Shown here piece after piece: positions 1 through 10,765 of a stretch of 64,000 nucleotides of DNA (position 1 is the first letter of the stretch; the number at the start of each line of letters is the position of its first letter). Source of the DNA: Porogramme epimiltina (Eukaryota > Basidiomycota > Agaricomycetes > Polyporales > Polyporaceae); assembly GCA_900155495.1 (NCBI GenBank), contig FTLJ01000330.1:1-64000 (forward strand), written 5' to 3'. Under the pieces are notes generated by a model that saw only the letters and a program-made list of their open reading frames with translations, ran no database searches and was not told the origin of the DNA. Made by a program: the position numbers and the translations under genes.

Positions 1-485
1 CCGCGCGCCCCCCCCCCGCCGGCAACGAATACAAGGTGCGCCCCGCCCCACCCTCCCCGCGCGCCCCCCGCCCGCTGACGCCCACCACGCGCAGGTCTTC
101 GTCGGCCGGTCTGCGTCCGCGCACGGGCCGTTCCTCGACAAGAACGGGCGCGACCTGCGGAGCACGGGCGGCACGCTCGTGCTCGCCTCGCACGGGAACG
201 TCTACGCGCCGGGCGGGCAGGCCGTCTTCACGGACGGCAAGAGCGGCAAGGACGTCTTCGTGTACCACTACGTCCCCGTGAGCAGCCCCACGCCGTACAG
301 CGACGCGTACGCGAGCCTCGGCCTGAACGCGATCGACTGGAGCTCGGTGAGTGGCGCCGCCGCGCGCGTGTCGGCGCCGAGCCGCACGCACGCGCTCTTT
401 TCTTGGTCGCTGTGGACTGCGCTGCTGACGGCTCGCGTTTGTTCTCTGCACCATCTAGGGCTGGCCTGTGCTGACGAGCCTCTGA
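1..485 (+). CDS. Arabinan endo-1,5-alpha-L-arabinosidase (GH43), 3' end
   Basis: Last three exons of a secreted glycoside hydrolase of family 43 that cuts the alpha-1,5-arabinan side chains of pectin. The visible exons are 1-35, 95-346 and 459-485, separated by GT-AG introns at 36-94 and 347-458. The spliced protein reads GNEYK, then [18 protein letters not shown], then [11 protein letters not shown], a YHYV strand and LNAIDWSS joined to GWPVLTSL and a TGA stop. The 'VGRS...GP(Y/F)xDK', 'HGN(V/I)xxPGGQ' and 'DWSSGWPVL' signatures are those of the C-terminal beta-propeller blades of GH43 endo-arabinanases. The last exon is only 27 nt. The N-terminus, with the catalytic Asp and Glu and any signal peptide, lies left of the window, so activity cannot be judged. 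Family assignment is confident; exact substrate is inferred. Confidence 0.85.
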
Positions 486-795
486 GCTTACGGCGTGTGA
501 GGCCTCGTTCCACGGACGCTCTTCCTGACCGGATTCTTGCACCGGGTGGATGAAATCGAAGGTGGCGGGTAAAGAAAACTGGCGAAATACACACGGCCCC
601 CCCTCGCGACGAAGTGCTGAGTTCAGCTGTCGGCAGTTCACAGGCTTCGAACGTTCCGTGCTTGTGTAGCATCCCCAGTCAATGTTGACACTCTTGAGAC
701 CATGCCTCTGGGCGCGCCTGGAATGCCTGGCCTTTTTATGGTGCTTCCCATCGTGGGTATCGCACGGGCAGTGGCACCGGAGCCGTTTCTTCGTA

Positions 796-823
796 AGGTA
801 GGGCTCACTCAAACTCGACCAAG
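796..823 (+). repeat. Left terminal inverted repeat
   Basis: A 28-nt sequence identical to the reverse complement of 1391-1418. It begins AGGTAGGG and ends GACCAAG. Confidence 0.85.
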
Positions 824-1390
824 CCACGTGACCTTGCGCTGTCACGCTTGCTCCGATTTGGCACGCTCTCGAGCTTGCGAGCGCAAAATCCTTCCCCACG
901 CGTTGTTTTTGAAAAATCTGGCTCGGATGATTGATAGATGAATGTATTCTCTACAAACGATCCGTTTTATATTCTGGTTAAAGTGCTGTTTCAATCACTT
1001 ATTCGCCGTTCTATTCGGCGTTTACCAGCGCTTAGTCAGCGCTTACCCCCTCAAAACGGCAGCGTTTCAGCCCATACCCTGCAAATGAGCCTCTCCACGA
1101 GGCGACGAACACCTTCATTGCACCTTTAAAGGGGCTTGGGGCTGTCTTAGAGAAAAATGAAACCTGTTGTTAGTTCGGTGCGTGGGCTTTATGGGCATTT
1201 CGGGTATTGATGCTGCCCCTCTTGTCGAAATTTATCACTCGCGGTCCACCATGTCGTTATATCCATGTATAAGTCGTGTCGGCCTCAACACAAGACCCTC
1301 CTCTGGGCCTTCTCCCTATCGTATGCACAGTCTTTGCCCTACACGAGCCTCGGCGAGCTGTGGATCACGTGCCTGTCACGCGTGACACCC

Positions 1391-1418
1391 CTTGGTCGAG
1401 TTTGAGTGAGCCCTACCT
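1391..1418 (-). repeat. Right terminal inverted repeat
   Basis: Exact reverse complement of 796-823, running from CTTGGTCGAG to CCCTACCT. Confidence 0.85.
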
Positions 1419-1420
1419 TA

Positions 1421-1794
1421 CACCCTGTTCATCGACGTCATCGCATATTGAAGCGCCAGACACAGTCAAACACGATGTTTACTACGTGAATAGCGCCCTG
1501 TCAGCAATTTGAAATGGCTTTATTAGTTGAAGTAAATGCCATCAGCGACTCTTTAGCTAGCCTTCCCCGTGGGGCAGCGTATTGTCCTACGACAGAGTAA
1601 ACGATACATGCAGTGAAGCGCAGCATTGGCGGTATTAATCGGGATGGTGTTTATATGTAATGAGCTATCCCATGCATTACTATTGACCCGGTTCAAGCTT
1701 TGAGGCGCCGCGTGTGGCGTCCTCAGCTTCCCTTCACCCTTCGTCATTGCATGACGACTCTTCCAGCACTCCCTCAGCAGATCCCTCAGCCAGC
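1421..1794. other. Intergenic, upstream of the kinase-fusion gene
   Basis: No gene seen. This presumably holds the promoter of the gene that starts at 1795. Confidence 0.5.
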
Positions 1795-3970
1795 ATGAGG
1801 GCTCAGCAGGCAATATTCCCCGTCCTCGCCGTGCGAGCCCCCGACCGCACTCTCACCACCTCTTCCGATCCCACCTCAAGTCGCTTCTTTCTGACCCACG
1901 CCTTCTGCGAGTGGTCTGGTGATGGCGACATTCTCACCGTATCCAGAATCGCCGCTATCGCCGAGAACTCGGCTCGAAGGTCGAAATACCTAAAGCTGCG
2001 TCCAGGCCAGAAGTTCACGACGCGCGTGTACGAGGTGCGCTTGTTCTGCTTTGGATGCAGCGTCTATCCCTGCAGGTTGCATCATATGACCGTCCTCCCT
2101 CTAGATCACCAAGACCGAAGATATACCAGTCATCACCGACAAGACCCAAAATGCCTGCCAGACGGCGTACGCACGCATCAATGACGCCTTTCTAGACGCA
2201 CACGCCATAGAACTCGATCACACATACGCTCTGAAGGGCGTGGAGAACCCTGCGGGCTTGATTGCGGTAGTCGGTGCGTAGATACACTCCCCACCACGCG
2301 ACTATAGCTCACACCTCCCTCCCTAGAGCTTCTGGGCACACGATCAGCGCTGAGCCCCGCCCCGAAAGGGTGCGAGTCCAACGCTCAAGTGGGTGAGTTC
2401 ATACCCCCTCTTCTTCACCCAACAACTCAAGCGCCCTATAGGATCGTGAGGCCATCGCGTCCGCCGCTCGCAGGCGCGAGTCTCCCTCAGTCGGCGTCCG
2501 GGTCTCCGCCCGAATCCGCACCCAGACCCCTTCTCGCATCGACGCCGTCTACAACCACCGGCCCATCTCGCTCAGCGCCCTGCCGATATCCGTCTACAGC
2601 CCCGTGTTCGCCCGGTTCGCGCGGCGCATGGCCGACACGACGACGACGGTGCAGTTCACGCACGAAGAGCTGGAGGACGCGCGCGCGTTCGTCGAGCACG
2701 CCGTCGCGTACTACCCCACGAAAGCCGCGCGAGCCGAGAACTCGCGGGCGATGGCGAGGGCGGTCCACCCGGACATCCTCGCGCGGTCCGCTTTCACGCT
2801 CTCTGGCAAGACCCGCTGCACGCCTGACGGCGTCGTGCAATCGACGGACAAGCTGGGCGACTTCGCGCCCGTGCTCGCGCTGTGTGCGGTGAGGGCCGAG
2901 ATCGGGGAGGGCTCGTCCGACCCCGCGGCCGAAGCAGAGTGCGCATACGTCGCCATATACTCGTCTGAAGAGGTACGCCGTCCGCCCCGCCCGCTCTTTG
3001 CAGTGGCTCACGTCGCCCAACCACGTAGGCAAAGCCGCTCCGGGCACTCAGCTGCTGCCCCGCGCTCCTCGTCGCCTACGCGGGCCCCAACGTCCAGGTC
3101 CTCGGCGCGGTCTTCTCCGACCAGATCGTCGTCCAGCCGCTCACGGACTACATCTCCGCCGTCCCCCGCCCCGCCCCCGACCGCGACGCCGGCCGCTCCC
3201 CCGACGCGGACGCCGTCCTGCGCGTCGCGCGGGTGTTCCGCGCCCTGAAGGCGTCCATCGAGGACCTCCGCGAGCACTACGGCGCCCTCGTCGCGGCGTC
3301 GCGGCGTCTCTCCGGCCACCGCTCTCAGTCCTGCTCCGCCGCCCGCGGCCCGGGTGTCGGGACCGCACCATCGCACGCCCCCGCCCTGACCAGCCCGCAC
3401 TTCACCGAATTCTCGCTCGGCGACGGCGCGACGGCCCGTCTAGTGTACAAGGAGCGGCTGTCGAAGCAGTGGCCGAACAAGGCCGTGTTCCGCGCGGAGG
3501 CCAAGCTGGGCTCCGAAGTCGTCCCGGTCGTCGTCAAGTTCACGCACTCGTACGGCGCGGACGCGCACGCGCTGCTCGCGGGCGCCGCGCTCGCGCCCGC
3601 GCTGCGGCACTGCGCGTACGAAGGCGACGTCGGGACGTGGGTCGTCGTGATGGACTACGTCGAAGGCGGCGCGGACTGGACGGCGCTCCCCCCGGGGTGC
3701 GCGGCGTCGCTGCGGGCGGCGGTGCGCACGCTGCACGCGCACGACATGGTGTTTGGCGACCTGCGCGCGCCGAACGTGCTCGCGCTGCGGGGCGGGGGGG
3801 TCGTGGTGATCGATTTTGACTGGGCGGGCCGTGTGGGGTCCGCACGGTTCCCTTTCGACGTCTCGTTGGACGCGGGGATCGCGTGGCCCGAGGGAGTGAG
3901 GCGGGGCGGGTTGATCGAGAAGGAGCATGATTTGGAGTTGTTGGAGAAGGTGATTGCGGGCGAGGTGTGA
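1795..3970 (+). CDS. Protein kinase-fold protein with N-terminal conserved fungal domain (Crinkler-like architecture)
   Basis: Model: 1795-2034, 2105-2273, 2327-2388, 2442-2972, 3029-3970; 1944 nt, 647 residues. Residues about 455-645 form a eukaryotic-type kinase fold: a glycine-loop region near GDGATARLVYKERL, an invariant-Lys strand VVVKFTH (about 502), a catalytic loop GDLRAPN (about 577) and a metal-binding DFDWAG (about 597). All key kinase residues are present. The N-terminal two thirds contains RRRESPS, a VYSPVFARF stretch and an acidic EIGEGSSDP...AECAY block (about 309-327), then YAGPNVQVLGAVF and QPLTDYIS. This combination is common in uncharacterised Agaricomycete proteins and recalls the nuclease-fold plus kinase architecture of Crinkler-type proteins; that link is inference. 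Three relatives occur in the window, all damaged to some degree. The donor of intron 3 (gtgggt at 2389) was chosen because it alone keeps frame. Confidence 0.75.
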
Positions 3971-5115
3971 GCGGGTTGAGCCGCAGTGCGTGCGTATCCT
4001 TATGCTTACTTATTCTCTCGATTGGCCACGGTGCTCCGTAGCCTCTACGCTCGAGGAGCTCTCTCCCCGTTTAGCGAGCCTACCTCCGCCCCGCAAGGAG
4101 GTGGGGCATCCGGATGTGCAGCGGTGACCTCATCGTCCTCCAGATGGCAGCATACAGCCGCGCACAACGACCGCGGCACCACCATCCACACGGAGTGCTG
4201 TGAGAACGAGCTCCTTGGAGCAGCCCCAGATCGAGGCTAGCCCTCCCTGGGAGTCCCAGGACGCTATGTTCGGGCGCTTGGAATGTAACCCCCCTCAGTA
4301 ACGCCTCAAGACGGTGCCCTTACCCGCCACAGCTGTAAGCCACCCACTTCACCCTCTTCTAAACTCCAAGCTGTGCGTAACCTAGGGTATTAGAAAGCTC
4401 CTGAATGCATAAAAGCTACACCCCGAAACACTGCATACCCAAGCAGTACAGGTGATCAAAGTATTTGTAGCAAAACACACGCAGAAATATTGGCAGAAAA
4501 ATATACACTACGGCCCCGCACACAACGCGCAGACAGACTGCCGCACGTGAAACTAGTGCTTCGTAGTGCACAGAAGGAGTGTTCTGTGATCTCACGTCTA
4601 TCGCGAGTGGCCTAGCTGCAGAGTCAATGTCGACGCTGTTTTGAATTTAGCTCATGCGAAACTGGAAGCCGTAGACCGGGGACCATAGACCTCAGCCCTC
4701 GGTCAACCACACTATGCGCGAAACGACAAGAAGTCATGCTGAACACGCTCCTTGGAACAGTGACAATGTACGTGACTTGCAAGGCGTTGTCCCAGAGATA
4801 GTCCCAGAGACAGTCTCCGGGACAAAGCTCCCCGTCACCCGGACGTTCTCGTCTCCGCGAGGCTCCTCCCAAGCGCGCGAGAAACGCGCTTGCGTCGGAC
4901 GGGCGGTTGACGGGATTGTATACACGATTATTACGGGCGGCAGCCCGGACAGTTTCCAGCGCACGAAAAAACGAGGTGTCGTCACCCATGGCATACTATG
5001 ATTGGGACATGAGGGTAGTGGTGGTGGCATGCGTCATGCGTGGACATGTGATGTACATGTGGCGGTTTTGCGGACAGCGGCAGCACAACAAGGAGAAAGC
5101 GGGACCCCAGACAAA
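3971..5115. other. Intergenic between kinase-fusion gene and eL27
   Basis: About 1.1 kb with no supportable gene. Open frames on both strands near 4620-5000 are short, overlap each other and resemble nothing recognised. The right end contains the 3' region of the ribosomal protein gene. Confidence 0.5.
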
Positions 5116-5882
5116 TCAGAACTGGAGGGGAGGGGCGTCAGTACATGAAGAAAAAATGCGAAAGTTAAATCGGTCAAACGACAGCGAGTGGGGGGCATAG
5201 ACCGAGGTTTGGGTGGGAGAGGGGAAGTTGGAGTGAGACAAGAGAAAAGAGTACGCACGCGGAGAGGCTGGAAGAACCACTTGTTCTTCCCGCTCGTGTA
5301 ACGATCCTCCAGCAGCTTCTTGATCTGCTTCTTCGAGTCCTCCCGCTGCGAGACCTCCTTGAACGTTTCTGAGCCGACGGAGCCCTTGAGGCCCTCGAGC
5401 TCAAGCGCGTAACGGGTAGGGAAGAGGTGCGAGTAGTTGACGACCTGCATGCGCGAAACGACCACAATCAGCATCCGCCGCGCGACTCGACCCTCCCTTC
5501 CCCCAAACGAAACACAGACAGAGAGACACGGACCTTGATGAAGGGCTTGACCTTGCTCCGCTTGGCCAGCTTCTTCGCGCCCATGCGCTTGGTCACCTTG
5601 AGGGGGTAGCGCTCGATGCCGGCGACGATGGCATGGGGGTATGGCCGCTCCTTGGTGCCCTCATCGAGCTGCTTGATGACGACGACCTTCTTCCCCGCCT
5701 GGCGGCCCTGGAGGACGATCGCGACCTGGCAACAATCCCTCGATTTAGACACGCGAACCCAGCCTTAACCTCCCGCACAAACGTACTTTGCCGGGCTTGT
5801 AGACTGCAGATCAAAATGGACGGTCAGCGTTCCGCTGTGTGAGGGCAGCATGCGGGGACGACGGGGACGCACTCTTGGGCAT
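5116..5882 (-). CDS. RPL27: 60S ribosomal protein eL27
   Basis: Component of the large cytoplasmic ribosomal subunit. Minus-strand exons: 5882-5873, 5803-5787, 5725-5534, 5444-5259 and 5121-5116; 411 nt, 136 residues, the usual eL27 length. The protein begins [20 protein letters not shown], carries the KOW-type strand and [20 protein letters not shown], then [13 protein letters not shown] and ends [10 protein letters not shown]. The gene has two extreme exons: the first is 10 nt (ATGCCCAAGA) and the last is 6 nt (one Phe codon plus TGA). The first exons being so small explains why the start at 5882 is easily missed. Splice sites are all GT-AG and the frame closes exactly. Confidence 0.95.
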
Positions 5883-7462
5883 TTTGAAGGGGGGCTTGAG
5901 GACGGCGGGCGGGATTTCTTACCTTGCGGTGGTGTCGGCGGTGGGGACGACGGCGGGCGCGTTGGGCCCAGCCACCCGGCAGACGCCGAGAAGAACTGTA
6001 CAGTTGCTAGAGCTGCGAGCGTTTATCTCGTCTTTCTCGGAGGAGGCGCCCATCCAGATATGAGGCGCCCGTTCATGGGTGAGGGCTTTTCCCGCGGGCC
6101 GAGTCGAGGATGCCGGGTAGCCGAGCGGGAGCTCGAAAGGGGCGAAGTTCGAACCCGAACGCGCGAGGTGATGATGGACGCCCCCCGATGGCGAGTGGGT
6201 GCCAGGCAGCCAGGCTCTGTGCTGGTCGACGACATATCGAACGCGCCGCCTTGGCCGTGCACGTTGCTATCGCCATCTGGCTCCTGGATTCTGGACGCGT
6301 CGGCCAGGGCGACCTCTGGCGATAAACCTCTCCACAAGAGCTTGGCCCTCGTGCGTCGGTGCGGGGAACAAGGGTTCAGACGCAGCGCGCCCTCCGTCCC
6401 CGCCCAATCCTCGCGCCAGCGATGGCGACGCGGCCGAACCTCCCCAGTCCGGGCGGCCCTACCGCACGCGCGGCGGGTGCGCACCGCCGACTCCCGAGTC
6501 AGACAAGGTCGGTCAAGGGCCGACGAGCAGATCGTGCCGACAGCCTGTTGAATGTTCCATACTTACCCGCGGAGGACCTCCCCCATCGCCCATCGGAAAC
6601 GGAGACGGGCGAAGCAGCGCGGCCTGGTGCGCGCATATGGGCCCTCTGGGAACCGTCACTGCACGCCCCCTGGATCCTGGTCTCCTGCCATGACGCATAC
6701 CCACCGTACGGCACTTCCACCAATGCAAGATGCGAGATGCAAGGGCCCCTACGCATCTCCGCCGCCCATGCTCCGCGGGACACGCACGTAAGGCCCCAAC
6801 GCAATCTGGGATTCTGCACGTTCGCCGGCCCCGCCCCCCACCGGGGCACGCCGGTCCACAGCGCCGGACGCGTTCGTAACACCGTGTTCTCCCTGTCCAA
6901 CACGGGCGTCTCATGGGAGCACTGAAGCTTGAAGATGAAACAGGCGACGGAGGCTAGAGGCGAAACCCCGCGAGCGTGGCCGGGCGCACACGCGTACGTA
7001 CGTACGCGGACAATGACGTGCTCCAGTGCGCCATGTCCCACCGCTCCCGCCGCTACGCGCCCAGCTGTCAAGCTCGGGGCTCGGGGCTCGCAGCACAATC
7101 GTCCATCCACCCAGGGGGAACGAGCCCGCGCGCTGCACCCCCAGACAACCCCCCGCGATAGATCGGATGCATGATGCGCATCGCACCGTGTCCCCCCCCT
7201 CCCATCGTCCACCGCCCTTCGCCCACGGCCAGTTCCCGGAGAGGGGGGGGGCTGCATTTCCTGGACGCGCCCCAGAAAGGAACTGAGGTCCACCCCCGGG
7301 GGCCCCACCTCCCCGACGCAAGACTCAAGACGCAAGCTGTAATCAGTCGATGGCGCCGTCCACCACAGGCCGCCGCACCGTTCCTCGAGGCGAGGACCGC
7401 CCGGGTCGCGCCACGCGAACGCGCCGTGCTCGCCTCTTCCCTCCCTCTCTTTGGTGTACCTG

Positions 7463-7490
7463 GCCATCGCCCATCGCCCATCGACCATCG
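7463..7490. repeat. CCATCGC microsatellite
   Basis: Four imperfect copies of a 7-nt CCATCGC/CCATCGA unit in tandem. Confidence 0.7.
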
Positions 7491-8120
7491 CTGAGATCGC
7501 ACTCGATGACGCGCACGCACGCGTGCCGCGGCTCGAGGCGGTATCTGGGCACTGGAGATGTGGTTGGGATATCGCGCACCCACTGGCAGGCCCGTGATAT
7601 CCGCCGCGCCCGCGCGCGTCCTCGCGCGCGTTCCCACCGCTCCTTGTCTTTAGCTCCCCCAACTTGGCTTCGCGCGACGGGCTGCACCCTGCGCGGGCCC
7701 GCGCGATCCCGGCGGAGGGGGTGCGGCGCATCCGCCGCATCGAGATTCGCTGTTGACCGTTGACGACACTGGACCCGGGCGGGGCACAGGCACGGGAGCC
7801 AAACTTGCAGGGAGCGCCCGCGTGCGCACGCACAGATCCACAGAGCGCGGCACCCGCCTCGCCCTGCCCCGCCTTGGGTGGCCGCGGATGGGGGACGCCG
7901 ACCGGAGACGCGCCGCCGATCCGCGGGCGACGGGCGACGGCGAATTAACCGTGGGCTTGTCTCGTCTCGCGGCTCGCATAGCAGGAGCGGCCGGTGCGGG
8001 CGGCTGGGCTCGCGGGCCACATACGCATGCATGCCGCGCGCGCGCGTGCGCCCCTTCCCGCACCCGCACCCGCAAACGGACTCGCCTCCGCGCACGCGGC
8101 TTGCCTGCCCGCCCCGCCTG

Positions 8121-8168
8121 GACGGACTGACGGACGGATGGACTGACGGACGGACGGACGGACGGACG
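8121..8168. repeat. GACG/GACT tetranucleotide microsatellite
   Basis: About 12 tandem copies of GACG with a few GACT and GATG variants, about 200 bp upstream of the oxidase start codon. Confidence 0.85.
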
Positions 8169-8293
8169 CCCCCCCTTCCGCACATAAAGGCCTCCCCCGC
8201 CCCGCCCCGGTCCCTTTGCGCCCTCCGCTCTGCCACCCCCGCACCTCCCTCCTCCTCCCCACTCCTGCGCTGCCACAGGCCAGACTGGGAAGC

Positions 8294-8347
8294 GAGCACT
8301 GAGCACTGGACACTGAGCACTGGACACTGAGCACTGAGTACTGAGCA
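8294..8347 (+). repeat. GAGCACT/GGACACT tandem repeat in the leader of the oxidase gene
   Basis: Seven-base units GAGCACT, GGACACT and GAGTACT alternate in tandem for about 54 bp and stop 26 bp before the ATG at 8374. The position suggests it lies in the 5' untranslated region. Confidence 0.8.
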
Positions 8348-8373
8348 TCACCCCCCCCCCTTCCTCCTTCAGC

Positions 8374-10765
8374 ATGCGTCGATCACTTGCGACCGCCACA
8401 ACCGTGCTCGCCGCCCTTGGGGGCACGGCGCACGCGGCGAGCAACTTCTCGGCCGTCTGCACACAGATCGGCCAGGCCATCTCGAACGCGTCGTCGATGC
8501 ACTACCCCACCTTCCTCAACTGTGAGCCTGCTCCCTCCCCTGCCTGCCCGCCCCCCTTCTCCATCCTTCTCCACCGTCCTTCCCTATCGCCACCCCCCTG
8601 CCTCCCTGCCCTCCCCGATCCCTGCGAACGACGCTGACCCCCCAACGGCGTCCGACGCGACAGTGTTCGACCCGACGTACACCAAGGACATCGGGCACTG
8701 GGCGACGTCGAGCTCCGCCGACGCCGCGTGCTCGGTCGAGCCCGGCACCGCCGAAGACGTCGCGGCCATCGTGCGTCGCTCCGCGCTCTCTCTTCTCTCT
8801 CATATCCGCGCGCACAGCCACCCGCCTCCGCGGGCGCGGCTGCGGCAGCGACCCTGACACGCTTCTTTTTCTTGCTTGCTTCCTCCGCCCGCCTGCCACA
8901 CACAGCTCAAGATCGTCGGGGACACCCAGACGCCCTTTGCGGTGCGTGTCCGCGCTCGTGCTCGTCCTCCCTCTCGCCTCCCGCCCTCGGGCCCCTTTCC
9001 CTCCCTCCATTCCTCCCTCCATTCACTTCCCGTTGCATGCGATGCGGCGCTGACTCCTCGCGGTGGCGGCACAGGTCAAGGGCGGCGGGCACTCGTCGAA
9101 CCCGGGCTTCTCGTCGACCGAGGGCGTGCAGATCGCGATGGCGCGCTTCAGCGAGGTGGCGTACGACGCGGCCGCGGGCACCGCGACCATCGGCGCGGGG
9201 CTCATCTGGGACGACGTGTACGCGGCGCTCGCGCCGCTCGGCGTGAACGTCGTCGGCGGGCGCGTCACCGGCGTCGGTGTGGCGGGATTCACGCTTGGCG
9301 GAGGTGCGTCTCTCTCCTATTCCGCTCTGTCCCGTGCGGAGGCCGAGCCCCTGTGTATCCGGGATGCGTGCGCGTGCTTCGCGCGGGGGCCGCTGTCTGG
9401 TAGAGGGCCGAGGCTAATCGACCGGGGCAGGGTACTCGTGGAAGACGAACCAGTACGGGCTGACGGTGGACAACCTGAGCGGGTACGAGCTTGTGCTCCC
9501 GAACGGAACCGTCGCGACCGTCACGGAGAGCACCTTCCCCGACCTCTTCTGGGGCCTCAAGGTGCGTAGCGCGCGTGTCTGGCCGCGTCTATTTCCGTTG
9601 ACAGGCGCTGACGTCATCCCTGTCGTCCAGGGCGGGTTCAACAACTTTGTGCGTGTGCTTCGCTCCGGGCGGGCGAACTGGGGCGGCGAGCTAACGTGGA
9701 CGTGTGCTGGATGGGGACGGACAGGGCGTGGTGACCAAGTTTGTGCTCAAGACGCACGCGCAGACGGACGTGTGGGGCGGGCTGATGACGATCACCGGCC
9801 TGCACCTCGACGAGGTCAACAACGCGACCGTCAAGTTCCAGCAGACCGTGTCCGACCCCAAGGCCGCCATCCTCCCCACGTACAACTTTGTCCTCGGCGC
9901 GGTGCGTGCTTGCCTCCCTTCTCCATGCGTCGACCCGAACTGATCGTCGACCCCGGACCCGCAGCCCGGCGTGTCCCTGCTGATGTTCTACGACGGCCCA
10001 ACGCCGCCCGCGGGCATCTTTGACGACTTCCTCGCGATCCCGTACTTCACCAAGGACGTCAAGACCCGGCCGTTCCTCGACCTCGTCCTCGCCGCCCCCG
10101 CCAATGCGACTGGCGGCCTGCGGTGAGCCTTCTTCCCCTCCCTTCTTCCCTTGTTCTCTTCTTCTCTTCTTGTTGCACTGGTGTGGCCCGCTGACGCCGT
10201 GTGCGCCGCAGCGGCATCTTCCACACCGTGTCCCTCCTCGAGTACACGCCCGCGATCATGGACGCCGTCGTGAACGAGACCAAGGTGCGCCCCCTCGCGC
10301 CCGCCCGCCGCGACCCATCCCATCTCACCTCACCTCACCGCACCCTTCTCCCCCCTCTCCTTGCAGTTCTGGGGCGCGCGCCTCTCGCTCCAATCCGGCT
10401 TCTTCATCTCGTACGACGTCGAGCCCTTCCTCTCCTCCCTCCTCTCGCACGCGCCCGACGGCTCCTCCGCGTACCCGCCCTCGCGCGCGCAGGGCCTCCT
10501 CCCGCTCAACATCTACTACGCGTACCTCTCCGACCTCGCCGACGACGCCATGCGGTCCGCCGCGCGCCAGAGCGCGACCCAGCTCGAGGCCGTCGTCGCG
10601 CGCGAGGGGCAGGACGTCGGCGGCGCGGCGCTGTACAACAACTACGCGATCTTCGACACGCCCCTGGAGCGCATGTATGGCGGCAACGTGGCGCGCTTGG
10701 CGGCGCTCCGTGAGCAGTATGACCCCGAGGGCGTCATGGCGCTCGCGGGCGGGTGGAAGTTCTGA
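8374..10765 (+). CDS. Secreted FAD-linked oxidase (berberine-bridge / oligosaccharide oxidase type)
   Basis: Model of ten exons: 8374-8521, 8664-8770, 8906-8941, 9075-9303, 9431-9561, 9631-9648, 9725-9901, 9965-10122, 10212-10283, 10367-10765, with good GT-AG sites throughout. A signal peptide is evident (MRRSLATATTVLAALGGTAHAAS). The FAD-binding domain contains the KGGGHSSNPGFSS loop, whose His is the usual site of covalent flavin attachment. It is followed by GGRVTGVGVAGFTLGGGYSW and NQYGLTVDNL. The second covalent site, a Cys at the GGGYSW position in bicovalent oxidases, is absent, so a single histidyl-FAD bond is predicted. The C-terminal berberine-bridge segment ends near LREQYDPEGVMALAGGWKF. 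Such enzymes oxidise sugars or secondary metabolites with O2, giving H2O2; the substrate cannot be told. Confidence 0.88.

Larger units (their letters stand above)
794..1420. mobile_element. MITE-like element with 28-nt terminal inverted repeats and TA borders
   Basis: Positions 796-823 (beginning AGGTAGGGCTCACTC) are repeated as an exact reverse complement at 1391-1418. The enclosed segment is about 620 bp and has no convincing reading frame. Both ends are flanked by TA (794-795 and 1419-1420), which could be a target-site duplication of Tc1/mariner-type insertion. The length, the lack of a transposase and the terminal inverted repeats fit a non-autonomous miniature inverted-repeat element. 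No second copy occurs in this window. The superfamily is inferred only from the TA borders. Confidence 0.7.
5883..8373. other. Long intergenic region with simple repeats
   Basis: About 2.5 kb, very GC-rich. The long open frames on both strands look like by-products of base composition and show no domain. The eL27 promoter should lie at the left, the oxidase promoter at the right. Simple repeats at 7463-7490, 8121-8168 and 8294-8347 are listed separately. Confidence 0.5.

Noticed and set aside
4624..5030. Possible gene upstream of the eL27 3' end
   Set aside because: Open frames on both strands overlap, have no splice partners and resemble nothing.
6108..6170. tRNA-like sequence (TAGCCGAGCGG followed by GTTCGAAC)
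   Set aside because: The D-arm-like and T-loop-like parts are far too close together for a tRNA and there is no anticodon stem or matching acceptor stem.
6499..8334. Several long open frames on both strands between eL27 and the FAD oxidase
   Set aside because: Very GC-rich, overlapping in several frames, Arg/Ala/Pro-dominated and without any recognisable domain.
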